Source of the DNA: Lujinxingia litoralis
GTDB lineage: Bacteria > Myxococcota_A > Bradymonadia > Bradymonadales > Bradymonadaceae
Reading direction: 5' to 3'
Assembly (NCBI RefSeq): GCF_003260125.1
Contig: NZ_QHKO01000013.1
Span: forward strand, 1 to 64,000
Length of the DNA stretch: 64,000 nt
Part shown: positions 28,815 to 37,363 of the stretch, one piece after another
How positions within the stretch are numbered: the first letter of the stretch is position 1
Layout of the letters: every line of letters starts with the position of its first letter
Notes under the pieces: generated by a model
Told to the model about the DNA's origin: nothing
Databases searched by the model: none
The model's input: only the letters and a program-made list of their open reading frames with translations
Made by a program: the position numbers and the translations under genes

Positions 28815-30410
28815 TTACTCCACGAGTTTCAGGCGAGCACGCTGCATCCGCACCGACACCTCGTCCTCGGCCCCGGGCTGTACCTCAACCTCGGTATCGC
28901 GATAGCCGATCATCGAAAACTTCAATCGCACCGGCGTCTCCTGCCCGGACACATTCCAGCGCAAGGGCGTGGTGCCCAGCGGCTGGCCATCGGCAGACAC
29001 CCGGGCTCCCGGCGGCACCGAGTTCACCTGCATCGCAACCTCGACCGCTGCTGGCCGGGCCAGCCGGGCGCGGCCGGCACCGTGGTAGTCGTCGGGAGCA
29101 ACCGGGGCCTCCTGTGCCTTCGACGACGCCCCGACCGCTACCGGCGGCTCAGCCTCCAGCCCCGCCGGCTCCTCCTGCTCGCGACGGGGCTCCGCCGGGA
29201 GCTCCGGCCTCACGGCCTCAGACGCCTCTTCGGCCCCCGCGGCCTCTTCCACGCTTTCGACAAACACCAACTCCGAAGCCCGGGGCCGCGGCTCCAAATC
29301 CTCGTCGGGAGCTGCCACGGCAACCTCCTCGCCCGGCGCTGGCACAGCAAGCTCCCGAGACGCCGGCGACTCTTCGCCCGGCCCCAGCCCGCCCCCCAGC
29401 ACCACCAGCGCCATCAACACCACGACCACAGCCACCGCCAGCGCCACCGCAACCAGCGCCCGCGTCATCGAAGACGTCTCGGGCACCATCACCGGCCCCC
29501 CCCCCGTCGCACGCCCCGCGCCGTCCTCCTCCAGAATCACTCGCATCGCGCGCGCCGAAGCCACCCGATCATCGGGCTGCTTGATCAACGCCGCGGCCAT
29601 CGCCCGACCAAACGCGGCAAACCCTTCCTCATCGGGCAACACCGGAGCGTCGTCGCGCACATGCGAGACCATCACCTCGCGGGGCGTCTTGCCCGCAAAC
29701 GCCGCCTGCCCGACCAGCATCTCGTAGAGAATCAGCCCCACCGCGTAGAGATCGGCTTTATGTGTGACCGGATCGCCGGTGATGTTCTCCGGACTCATGT
29801 ACTGGGGCGTGCCCATCGCCTTGCCCGACTCGGTAAGCCGATCGAGCAACGAGGGCACCTCGGCCACCGGCTGCACGATCTTGGCAATCCCGAAATCCAG
29901 GATCTTGACCACCTCCACCCCCGCACCGTCCATCGACTCGCCCGCGACGATGCGAATGTTCTCGGGCTTTAAGTCGCGGTGAACCACGCCGCGGGCATGG
30001 GCCACATGCAACGCATCGAGCATCTGATCGATGATACGCCGCGCCGCCGGCGGACTTAACCGTCCGCGCTCCCGGATCAGCTCCCCCAGACTCTGCCCCT
30101 CCACGTACTCCATGACCATAAAGCGCACTCCTTCGTGCTCGCCATAGTCAAAGAGCGTGATGATGTTGGGATGATTGAGTCGACTGATCAACAGGGCCTC
30201 GCGCTCAAAGCGCTGCCGCTCCTGGGTTTCCTCGCCAACGCCGGGCAAGAGCGTCTTCAGCGCCACCGCCCGACCAATCCCCAACTGAATGGCCCGAAAC
30301 ACCACCCCGTAGGCTCCCCGCCCCAACTCTTCTTCAATACGGTAGCGGCCCGCGATCACGTCGCCGGCCACAAACACCTGTTCTTCTGGCCCCATACCCG
30401 GCGCACTCAC
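28815..30410 (-). CDS. Membrane Ser/Thr protein kinase with PEGA domain
   Basis: About 531 residues. A Hanks-type kinase domain occupies about 20-290: LGRGAYGVVF glycine loop, ALKT lysine, HRDLKPEN catalytic loop near 144 and DFG near 172, all intact. A membrane helix (TRALVAVALAVAVVVVLMAL) and a long acidic Pro/Ala/Glu linker follow. The extracytoplasmic end is a PEGA domain (NSVPPGARVSADGQPLGTTP). The GTG at 30410 has AGGA seven bases upstream; an ATG at 30395 is the main alternative. The frame stays open to 30638, but that part lacks kinase homology. The TPR gene follows in the same operon. Confidence 0.88.
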   Translation of the reverse strand: MSAPGMGPEEQVFVAGDVIAGRYRIEEELGRGAYGVVFRAIQLGIGRAVALKTLLPGVGEETQERQRFEREALLISRLNHPNIITLFDYGEHEGVRFMVMEYVEGQSLGELIRERGRLSPPAARRIIDQMLDALHVAHARGVVHRDLKPENIRIVAGESMDGAGVEVVKILDFGIAKIVQPVAEVPSLLDRLTESGKAMGTPQYMSPENITGDPVTHKADLYAVGLILYEMLVGQAAFAGKTPREVMVSHVRDDAPVLPDEEGFAAFGRAMAAALIKQPDDRVASARAMRVILEEDGAGRATGGGPVMVPETSSMTRALVAVALAVAVVVVLMALVVLGGGLGPGEESPASRELAVPAPGEEVAVAAPDEDLEPRPRASELVFVESVEEAAGAEEASEAVRPELPAEPRREQEEPAGLEAEPPVAVGASSKAQEAPVAPDDYHGAGRARLARPAAVEVAMQVNSVPPGARVSADGQPLGTTPLRWNVSGQETPVRLKFSMIGYRDTEVEVQPGAEDEVSVRMQRARLKLVE

Positions 30411-30555
30411 TGCTCGATCCTGTGGGCTCTCCACTCCTGACCACCCTAACCCCGCACCACCCCTCGCGGCAAGCGCGCCCCTTGTCGCACAGAGCCGCGG
30501 TGTGGTAGCTGCACCGTCACTTTGTTGGCCTGGCTCCACCACCCTGGAGGCCCCG

Positions 30556-31308
30556 ATGGGTTTTCTCGACTTCCTCTTCGATAAAGAAAAAGCGCAAGAG
30601 CGCAAAATCACCAAGCTCAAAAAAACCGTCTCGCACATGTACGTGCAGCCCGGTGAGCGCAGCTACGCCATTGAGCAGCTCCGCGAAATCGGCAACGAAG
30701 ACGCCGTCGGCGCGCTCCTGGCGCGCTTTGAGCAAACCGCTCCCAACCACACCACCGACGCCGACGAAAAACAATTCGTCTACGAGGTCCTGGTCGACCT
30801 GGGCCGCCGCGGTGAAGCCGACGTCGTCGGTGTGATCACCACCTACCTCAAGCGCGTCGAGGAGAAGATCAACTGGCCGCTCAAGGTCCTCACCGACCTG
30901 CTCAGCCTCGACGATATGGTCCAGGTGGTCGTGGAACTCCTCCAGGGCACCAGCGTTGACTACACGCTCAATCCCGAGAAGAAGCAGGAGCTGATGCTGC
31001 GCGCCGCCGAGTTCAGCAACCCGGCGCTGGCAGAAGAAGTGGCCCGCTTTGTCGAAGACGACAACGAAACCATTCGCTTTCTCGCTGTCGACGCGCTGCT
31101 CGCCCAAAACGAAGATGAGCTGGCCCTTCAGGCGCTGACCCCGCGTCTGACCCGGGAAGACTCGCTGCGCATCCTCCAGAAGCTGGCCGAAGCCTTCGCA
31201 GAGCGCCCCGCCTGGAGCATCGCCGAAGATCAGCGCGAAGCCGTCGCTCAAGCACTGCCCCGAGGCTTCTCACTCGATGGCGAGGGCCTCGTCGTCGCCG
31301 GACGCTGA
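30556..31308 (+). CDS. HEAT-like repeat protein
   Basis: A 250-residue cytoplasmic protein that starts MGFLDFLF with GGAGG seven bases upstream. It is almost all helical. Repeating segments such as AIEQLREIGNEDAVGALLARF and FLAVDALLAQNEDELALQAL resemble HEAT/PBS lyase repeats, a scaffold for protein contacts. It is first of three genes with overlapping ends (stop TGA and next ATG share a base). The set ends in a J-domain-like protein, which suggests an adaptor complex. No partner is known. Confidence 0.75.
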   Translation: MGFLDFLFDKEKAQERKITKLKKTVSHMYVQPGERSYAIEQLREIGNEDAVGALLARFEQTAPNHTTDADEKQFVYEVLVDLGRRGEADVVGVITTYLKRVEEKINWPLKVLTDLLSLDDMVQVVVELLQGTSVDYTLNPEKKQELMLRAAEFSNPALAEEVARFVEDDNETIRFLAVDALLAQNEDELALQALTPRLTREDSLRILQKLAEAFAERPAWSIAEDQREAVAQALPRGFSLDGEGLVVAGR

Positions 31309-32078
31309 TGAAGCTCCGCACCCTGGCCCCCCTTCAGCCCCCACCCCCGATCTCCGGGGCGCTCCGCAGCTGGGAGCACAGCGCGCCGCCCCCGGCGCTG
31401 CTCTCCTGGGTTGAAGGCCCCGGCGCCGAGGGGATCGCGACCCCCTGGCGCCTGGGCGGCCTCTGCATCCTGCCGCCCTCCACGCTCCTGGGCCTGCGCG
31501 GCTTCGAAGACGCCTACGAAGATCACTTCACAGGCGCCGCCCCCGACGGCCGCGACGTCATGCGGGTGATCTTCGATCTGGAAAAAGTGCTGCGCATGGC
31601 CCTCTACCAGAGCGTGCTGGCACTGGAACTTCTGGCAACCTCCGCCCCCTTGCACCTGGAAGCCCCCCTGACCCGCCCCTCCCTGCTGGCGCTGGCCGAG
31701 GGCGCCATCACCACCGGCGTGCTCCAAGTCTACCGCGGCGTGCTGCCCGCGACCCTCGACGCCATCACCGCCGGCGATCGCCTGCCCGCGCTGGCCGGCC
31801 TGCGACGCCTCTACACGGCGTCACTGCTGCACACCGACGCGGTGATGAGCACCCGACTCCCCGACCTCCTCAATCATTGCGCCTCCACCTCGATCACGCC
31901 TATCGTAGAGCAAGCGGCCGACGCACCGCTGACCGATGCCGAGCGCCACGCACTTCGCGATGAACTCCAGCGCCTGATTCACACCCTGGACACCACCCCG
32001 AGTGCCCTTCCGGAGCGACCTCAGAACTACGAGTTCCTCCACCACACCCTGGTCTCCTGGAGACTCTCCCTCCTATGA
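31308..32078 (+). CDS. Hypothetical cytoplasmic protein (middle gene of coupled trio)
   Basis: A 256-residue protein without signal or membrane segments. I recognise no domain. Its N-terminal half is Pro/Leu-rich, with a region FDLEKVLRMALYQSVLALELL that looks like a helical bundle. Its ATG overlaps the previous stop (TGATG) and its stop overlaps the next start (ATGA), so translation is coupled across all three genes. The proteins probably act together. Function unknown. Confidence 0.7.
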   Translation: MKLRTLAPLQPPPPISGALRSWEHSAPPPALLSWVEGPGAEGIATPWRLGGLCILPPSTLLGLRGFEDAYEDHFTGAAPDGRDVMRVIFDLEKVLRMALYQSVLALELLATSAPLHLEAPLTRPSLLALAEGAITTGVLQVYRGVLPATLDAITAGDRLPALAGLRRLYTASLLHTDAVMSTRLPDLLNHCASTSITPIVEQAADAPLTDAERHALRDELQRLIHTLDTTPSALPERPQNYEFLHHTLVSWRLSLL

Positions 32079-32935
32079 TCCGCCTGCTGATCATCGGACG
32101 CCCCGGCTCTCAATGGGCCGACCGCCTCCACCAACTCCATCTCTCCGAGCTGGAGATCGATCACGAGCGCCTCCCCTCCGCCGGCATCCGCCGCTTTGAG
32201 GAATCGCCCGCCGATCTCATCATCATCGCCGATGACCAGGGCGGCGAACGCGTGGAGATCCTGGCCGGCGCCCTGCGCAACCGCCCGCTGGGCCAGCTGG
32301 TGCCCCTGATGCTCGTCTGCCCGCTGCCCGACGCCGAACGCCTCCAGGCCGCCACCGACACCCTGGACCTGGTCGGCTGGCTCCCCCCCGAGACCTCTCC
32401 GCAGGCCCTGCTCACACGCATCGAAGCCGCCCTTGATGTCTCACTGAGCGCGCAACCATCGCCCTCAACCCCGCACGCCGAGCCGAGCTTCGCCCCCGAG
32501 GCTCCCGACGCAAGCGCCCCCCCCGAGCCTTCCGCGCCCCCCTCCCGGGTCTTTCGCAGCGGCGACCTCACCCTGGAGCCCCTCGACCCCGGCCCCACCC
32601 ATCAGGTCGATCGCCAGAGCATCTTCCCCACCCGGGACTTCTCCTACCCGGACGCCCCGGTCGACGCCGAGCTCATCCGCCGCAAGCTCAAAGCGGTGCG
32701 ACACGAAGATTACTTTGCCATCCTGGAAGTTCGCCGCGGCGCCGAAACTCAGCCCATCCGCGAGGCCTTCCATCGCCTCTACGCCCGCTTCGACCCCCGC
32801 AACATCGACTTTCAGACCGCCCACGCCTTCGAAGAAGCCCTGGCCGAGATTCGCGACGCCCTCGAAGACGCCTGGGCCGTGCTCGGCGACCCGGCGCTAC
32901 GTGAGCCCTACCTGCGCTACACCCTGCGTCCCTGA
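32075..32935 (+). CDS. Receiver-like plus degenerate J-domain protein
   Basis: A 286-residue protein in two parts. Residues 1-115 look like an alpha/beta receiver-type domain: IRLLIIGRPGS, an LIIIADDQGG strand, and VPLMLVCPLP. A Pro/Ala linker follows. The C-terminal 70 residues read HEDYFAILEVRRGAETQPIREAFHRLYARFDP...FEEALAEIRDALEDAWAVLGDP, which matches the DnaJ J-domain helix pattern. The diagnostic HPD loop is missing (FDP occupies that region), so DnaK stimulation is unlikely. J-like domains without HPD often act as adaptors. ATGA overlap with the preceding gene. Confidence 0.72.
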   Translation: MIRLLIIGRPGSQWADRLHQLHLSELEIDHERLPSAGIRRFEESPADLIIIADDQGGERVEILAGALRNRPLGQLVPLMLVCPLPDAERLQAATDTLDLVGWLPPETSPQALLTRIEAALDVSLSAQPSPSTPHAEPSFAPEAPDASAPPEPSAPPSRVFRSGDLTLEPLDPGPTHQVDRQSIFPTRDFSYPDAPVDAELIRRKLKAVRHEDYFAILEVRRGAETQPIREAFHRLYARFDPRNIDFQTAHAFEEALAEIRDALEDAWAVLGDPALREPYLRYTLRP

Positions 32936-32977
32936 GCCTACCTTCCCCCTCACGCCCCCCGGCCCTCCGTCCCGGAA

Positions 32978-33013
32978 GGTTAACCCCTTGCCAAAGGTTC
33001 ACCCCTTGGCTAG
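32978..33013. repeat. Imperfect 18-bp tandem direct repeat before def
   Basis: GGTTAACCCCTTGCCAAA (32978-32995) is followed at once by GGTTCACCCCTTGGCTAG (32996-33013). The pair lies 45 bases upstream of the def ATG and could be a regulator site for the operon. Confidence 0.45.
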
Positions 33014-33058
33014 ACACGCTGGTGCGTGCCCACGTTTCCACTTTTCGATGAGTCTCCT

Positions 33059-33619
33059 ATGGCTTCGCTTCTCGACATCGTCCTCTACCCCGATGACGTC
33101 CTCAAAACGACTTGCACCCCGGTCGACGTGGTCGACGACCAGGTCCGCCAGCTCGTCGACAACATGGTCGAGACCATGTACGCCGCCCCCGGCATCGGAC
33201 TGGCCGCTCCCCAGGTCAACGACACTCGCCGCATCACCGTAATCGACGTCTCCTCCCGCGAAGAAGGCGCCGACAGCGAGCTTATCACCCTGATCAATCC
33301 GCAGATCGTCCACCGCCAGGGCAAAATCGTCTGGGAAGAGGGCTGCCTCTCCATCCCCGGCGTCTACGACAAGGTCACCCGCGCCGAGACCATCGTCGTC
33401 CAGGCCCTCGACCGCGACGGCAGCCCCTTTGAGCTGGAAGCCAGCGAACTTCTCGCCGTCTGCATTCAACACGAAGTCGATCACCTCGACGGCGTGTTGA
33501 TGCTCGACCACTTCAGCCACCTCAAGCGCAAGCTCGCCCTCAAGCGCTACAAAAAGCACCTCGAAGCGCTCGAAGAGCAGAAGCAACAACAGGCCGAAAA
33601 AGACGCCTCCCCGACCTAA
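33059..33619 (+). CDS. def: Peptide deformylase
   Basis: A 186-residue Fe/Zn hydrolase that removes formyl groups from new proteins. All three motifs are intact: GIGLAAPQ (45-52), EGCLS (94-98, Cys ligand) and QHEVDH (His ligands and catalytic Glu, 138-142). The C-terminus has a charged Lys/Glu/Gln-rich helix beyond the core. The ATG at 33059 gives MASLLDIVLYPD, the standard start; the upstream extension is not conserved-looking. It begins the def-fmt-rsmB-rpe-cat operon; fmt follows after nine bases. Confidence 0.96.
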   Translation: MASLLDIVLYPDDVLKTTCTPVDVVDDQVRQLVDNMVETMYAAPGIGLAAPQVNDTRRITVIDVSSREEGADSELITLINPQIVHRQGKIVWEEGCLSIPGVYDKVTRAETIVVQALDRDGSPFELEASELLAVCIQHEVDHLDGVLMLDHFSHLKRKLALKRYKKHLEALEEQKQQQAEKDASPT

Positions 33620-33628
33620 GGACCGCCC

Positions 33629-34642
33629 ATGACCGCCGCCCGTTCGCCTCTGCGCATCGTGTACATGGGCACGCCGGACTTTGCCGTCCCGGCCCTCGAA
33701 AAACTCATCGCCTCCTCCGACCACGTGGTCGGCGTGGTGACCAACCCCGATCGCCCCCGCGGCCGGGGCAAGAAGCTCACCCCGCCCCCGGTCAAAGTCG
33801 CCGCGGAGCGCGCCGGCATCGAGGTGTATCAGCCCGCAAAGCTGCGCGGTCCCGAAGTCCTCGAAAAGCTGCGCGCCTGGAGCCCAGACGTGATCGTGGT
33901 CGCGGCTTACGGCCAGATCTTGCGCACCGACGTGCTCCTGCTGCCCCGCTACGGCTGCATCAACATCCACGCATCTCTGCTCCCGGGCTACCGGGGAGCG
34001 GCCCCCATCAACTGGGCCATCGTCAATGGGGAGGCCGAGGCCGGCGTGACCATCATGCAGATGGAAAAGGGCCTGGACACCGGCCCGATGCTCCTCAAAC
34101 GCAAGACCCCCATCGAGCCCCTCGACACCGCTCAGGATCTTACCGAGCGCCTCGCCGACATGGGCGCCGACCTCATCGTCGATGTGATGCGACTGATCCA
34201 CCTCGACAGCCTCAACCCGATTCCCCAGGACGACAGCCTCTCCTCCTACGCGCCGATGCTCAAAAAGAGCGATGGTCAGATCGACTTCCGAAAATCCGCC
34301 CGTGAAGTGGCCGACCTGATCCGCGGAATGAACCCCTGGCCGGGCACCTACGCCTTCCTGGACAACGAGGGTGAGAGCGAGCCCGAGCGCATTAAGTTTC
34401 ACCTGGCCCATGCACATGATGCGCTCGCCAACGGATCGACCCTGGAAGTGACCCCGGGCACGGTGATTCGCGCCGACCAGGACCGACTCTGGATCGCCTG
34501 CGGCCGTGGCCACATCGAATGCCTCACCCTTCAGGCCCCCGGAAAGCGCGCCCTGCCCACGGCCGACTTCCTCAACGGCTACGCGCTAAGCGCCGGCCAA
34601 CGCTTCCTCCTCCCTGCCGCACCCGACGCCCCCACCGCGTAA
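33629..34642 (+). CDS. fmt: Methionyl-tRNA formyltransferase
   Basis: A 337-residue enzyme that formylates initiator Met-tRNA. It shows IVYMGTPDFAVPALEKL at the N-terminus, the folate-site loop NIHASLLPGYRGAAPINWAI with catalytic Asn/His, and LDTGPML with the catalytic Asp. The C-terminal OB-like domain includes RGMNPWPGTYAF. It works just before def, and the genes are adjacent as in most bacteria. Length is slightly above E. coli Fmt. The rsmB gene follows after 12 bases. Confidence 0.97.
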   Translation: MTAARSPLRIVYMGTPDFAVPALEKLIASSDHVVGVVTNPDRPRGRGKKLTPPPVKVAAERAGIEVYQPAKLRGPEVLEKLRAWSPDVIVVAAYGQILRTDVLLLPRYGCINIHASLLPGYRGAAPINWAIVNGEAEAGVTIMQMEKGLDTGPMLLKRKTPIEPLDTAQDLTERLADMGADLIVDVMRLIHLDSLNPIPQDDSLSSYAPMLKKSDGQIDFRKSAREVADLIRGMNPWPGTYAFLDNEGESEPERIKFHLAHAHDALANGSTLEVTPGTVIRADQDRLWIACGRGHIECLTLQAPGKRALPTADFLNGYALSAGQRFLLPAAPDAPTA

Positions 34643-34654
34643 AACGAGCCCACC

Positions 34655-35977
34655 GTGACCACCGCCCGCACCCTCGCCCTGGAAGTGCTCAGCCGCATCG
34701 AACAGGACGACGCCTACAGCCACATCGCGCTCTCCAATCAGCTCGCCAGCGCCGAGCTCGACATGCGCGATCGCGCCCTCGCCACCGAACTGGTCTACGG
34801 CACGCTGGCCCGCCAGCGCTCCATCGACACGGTGCTCTCCCGCTTCGTCTCGCGCAAACTCGACCGCCTCGACATGCCCGTGCGACTCAACCTGCGCATG
34901 GCTGCCTACCAGCTGATCTACCTGGACCGCATCCCGGCCCACGCCCTGGTCAACGACGCTGTGAAGCTGGTCAAGCGCGCCTGCGGCCAGCGCACCGCCG
35001 GGTTTGCCAACGCCGTGCTCCGGAACATGCTCCGAAGCAAACATAAATGGGCCCCCTTCGTGGAGTCCGACCGCACGCACAATCCCGCCCGATATCTGGG
35101 CCTGAAGCACTCCCTCCCCGACTGGATCGCCTCCCGGCTCCTCGATCGCCATGGCCTGCAACGCGCCGAAGAACTCGCCGAAGCCTTCGCCGGCCGACCG
35201 CCCCTCTACCTGCGCGAACTCGCCAACGGCGTGGAACTTCCCGAAGGCGTCCGACGTCTCGATGCTCCCCCGGGAGCACTGCGCGCGGAGAGTTCCTCAC
35301 CAGAGTTGCGTAGCCTGCTCGAAGCACACCGCCTTACCATCCAGGATCTGGGCAGCCAGCTCATCGCCCACTACTGCGGCGCCCACGCCGGCCAGCGCGT
35401 CCTCGACGCCTGCTGCGGCCTGGGGGGTAAATCGCTCCTCCTCGCCAGCCAGCTCGCCACCGGCGACACGCTGGTGGCCTGCGACCCGCTGCCCTCCAAA
35501 CTCGAGATGCTCGCCAACACCCTGGCGGCCCTCCCCATTGAACCGACCGTCGTCCTGCGCCAGACGACCCTGCAACAACTCCCGGCGGCCGACGGAAACT
35601 TCGACGTGATCCTGGTCGACGCCCCCTGCTCCGGCCTGGGCGTGATCCGCCGCCATCCCGAGACCCGCTGGCGTCGCTCCCCGGCCGATGTCGACAGCCT
35701 GGCCGAGCTGCAGACCGAGCTCCTCGACCACGCCCTCCAACGCCTCAACCCCGGTGGCACACTCATCTACAGCGTCTGCACCTTCACCCGCGAAGAGGGC
35801 CCCCAACAGATCGAACGCCTGCTTAAACGCCACCCCCGGCTGGAGCGCGCGCCCCTCCCGGAGCGCGGCTTTGACTGGTCTCCCTTCGTCAACGAGCGCC
35901 AGGAGCTGGACTTAAACCCTCACGACCACGACTGCGACGCCTTCTTTGCGGCGCGCGTGCGCCTGCGCTCCACCTGA
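34655..35977 (+). CDS. rsmB: 16S rRNA (cytosine-C5)-methyltransferase RsmB
   Basis: A 440-residue enzyme with an N-terminal NusB-like RNA-binding region (ARTLALEVLSRIEQDDAYSH) and a C-terminal SAM methyltransferase. The SAM motif is LDACCGLGGKSLLLA. The two catalytic cysteines lie in VDAPCSGLGVIRRHPE and SVCTFTREE, as in m5C methyltransferases; E. coli RsmB modifies C967. The start is GTG. Gene order def-fmt-rsmB is widely conserved, which supports the name. The rpe gene follows after 49 bases. Confidence 0.94.
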   Translation: MTTARTLALEVLSRIEQDDAYSHIALSNQLASAELDMRDRALATELVYGTLARQRSIDTVLSRFVSRKLDRLDMPVRLNLRMAAYQLIYLDRIPAHALVNDAVKLVKRACGQRTAGFANAVLRNMLRSKHKWAPFVESDRTHNPARYLGLKHSLPDWIASRLLDRHGLQRAEELAEAFAGRPPLYLRELANGVELPEGVRRLDAPPGALRAESSSPELRSLLEAHRLTIQDLGSQLIAHYCGAHAGQRVLDACCGLGGKSLLLASQLATGDTLVACDPLPSKLEMLANTLAALPIEPTVVLRQTTLQQLPAADGNFDVILVDAPCSGLGVIRRHPETRWRRSPADVDSLAELQTELLDHALQRLNPGGTLIYSVCTFTREEGPQQIERLLKRHPRLERAPLPERGFDWSPFVNERQELDLNPHDHDCDAFFAARVRLRST

Positions 35978-36026
35978 TACCGTCACACCTCGCCAATCCG
36001 CTCCCCTGTGCACGTTTGAGGCTCCC

Positions 36027-36704
36027 ATGACCACCCGCCAGCTGCGCATCGCCCCCTCGATCCTTTCGGCTGACTTTGCCCACCTGGCCGACCAGTGCCA
36101 GGCGGTCATCGACGCCGGCGCCGACTGGCTGCACGTCGACGTGATGGACGGGCACTACGTGCCCAACATCACCATCGGCCTGCCGGTGGTCGAGGCCCTG
36201 CGCCAGGCCCTGCCCGACGCCTTCCTCGACGTGCACCTGATGATCGACAACCCCGACGACTTCGTCGGCCCCTTTGCCCGCGCCGGCGCCGATCTGGTCT
36301 CCTTTCATCCCGAAACCAGTCGCCACCCCCACCGCGCCATCCACACCATCAAAGCCCTGGGCAAAAAAGCCGGCCTGGCGATTAACCCGGGCACCCCGCT
36401 GAACTGGCTGGACCACCTGGCCCACGACCTGGACCTGGCCCTGATCATGAGCGTCAATCCCGGCTTTGGCGGCCAGGCCTTCATCCCCCATACCGTCGAC
36501 AAAATCCGCCAGCTCACCGCGCGCCTGGAAGCCCTGGGTGCCGACCTGGACATCGAAGTCGACGGCGGCGTCAGCCCCTCCAACGCCGAGCAGCTCCGCC
36601 GCGCCGGCGCCAATGTCCTGGTCGCCGGGAGCGCCGTCTTTGGCGCCCCGAACTACAAACAGGCCATCGACGCCATCCGCCAGCAAGCCTCTCTCGCCGG
36701 GTGA
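36027..36704 (+). CDS. rpe: Ribulose-phosphate 3-epimerase
   Basis: A 225-residue TIM barrel that interconverts ribulose 5-phosphate and xylulose 5-phosphate. Motifs are IAPSILSADFAHL, DWLHVDVMDGHYVPN, DVHLMIDNPD, MSVNPGFGGQAFIP and IEVDGGVSPSNA, with the metal-binding His and Asp residues intact. The ATG has GAGG seven bases upstream. The stop overlaps the start of the acetyltransferase gene (GTGA), so these two are coupled within the def-fmt-rsmB operon. Confidence 0.97.
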   Translation: MTTRQLRIAPSILSADFAHLADQCQAVIDAGADWLHVDVMDGHYVPNITIGLPVVEALRQALPDAFLDVHLMIDNPDDFVGPFARAGADLVSFHPETSRHPHRAIHTIKALGKKAGLAINPGTPLNWLDHLAHDLDLALIMSVNPGFGGQAFIPHTVDKIRQLTARLEALGADLDIEVDGGVSPSNAEQLRRAGANVLVAGSAVFGAPNYKQAIDAIRQQASLAG

Positions 36705-37363
36705 ATCCTGTGGAACGCATCGACCTCAACACCTGGAAGCGCCGCCCTCATTACGAGTTCTTCCTCGGCTTTGAGAAGCCCTTCTTCGACGTGGCGGCCC
36801 GCATCGACGTCTCCCCCCTGGTCGAACTGACCCGTCGCAGTGAGCTCCGCCTCTTCCCCACCCTCCTGCACACGGTCTGCCTGGCGGCCAACGACACCGA
36901 CGCCCTCCGTCTGCGCCTCATCCCCGAGGGCGTGGCCCGCGTTTCCCGCATCGCCCCCTCCTTCACCGTGATGAGCGACCAGGGCACCTTCAACTACGCC
37001 ACCGCCCCTCTGCTCGACGATCTCCACCAGTTCAATCGCACCCTGCAGACCCACGCCGACCGCACCCGCAACCTCCCCGAGCTCTTCCTCTCCGACGATG
37101 ACCGCCTGGAGCTGATCTACGTCACCTCCATGCCCTGGCTCGACTTCCAGAGCATCAGCCACCCCTTCCCCGGCGATCGCCTCGACTCCGCACCCCGCAT
37201 CGCCTGGGGCAAGGTCGTCCCCACGCCCGCCGGCGGCTTCGAGGCCACCCTCCAGCTCACCTCCCATCACGCCCTGGCCGATGGTCGCGACGCCGCCGAG
37301 TTCTTCGAACACCTCAACCGGCGCCTGCGCGCCCTGGCCTCCCTGCCCCACTCACCCGCGTGA
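36701..37363 (+). CDS. Chloramphenicol acetyltransferase-like (CATA family) protein
   Basis: A 220-residue protein of the trimeric CAT fold. It has the N-terminal IDLNTWKRRPHYEFFLGFEKP block of the family and the catalytic motif TSHHALADGRDAAEFF (HHxxxDG). The active-site His and Asp are thus present, so it should transfer acyl groups from acetyl-CoA. Whether chloramphenicol is the substrate is open, because chromosomal homologues in non-producers often act on other alcohols or are silent. The GTG start overlaps the rpe stop. The 3' end overlaps the convergent histidine-kinase gene by 12 bases. Confidence 0.8.
   Translation: MNPVERIDLNTWKRRPHYEFFLGFEKPFFDVAARIDVSPLVELTRRSELRLFPTLLHTVCLAANDTDALRLRLIPEGVARVSRIAPSFTVMSDQGTFNYATAPLLDDLHQFNRTLQTHADRTRNLPELFLSDDDRLELIYVTSMPWLDFQSISHPFPGDRLDSAPRIAWGKVVPTPAGGFEATLQLTSHHALADGRDAAEFFEHLNRRLRALASLPHSPA

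Noticed and set aside
36701..37363. Mobile resistance island around the CAT-like gene
   Set aside because: No transposase, integrase or flanking repeats; composition and codon use resemble neighbours and it is coupled to rpe.
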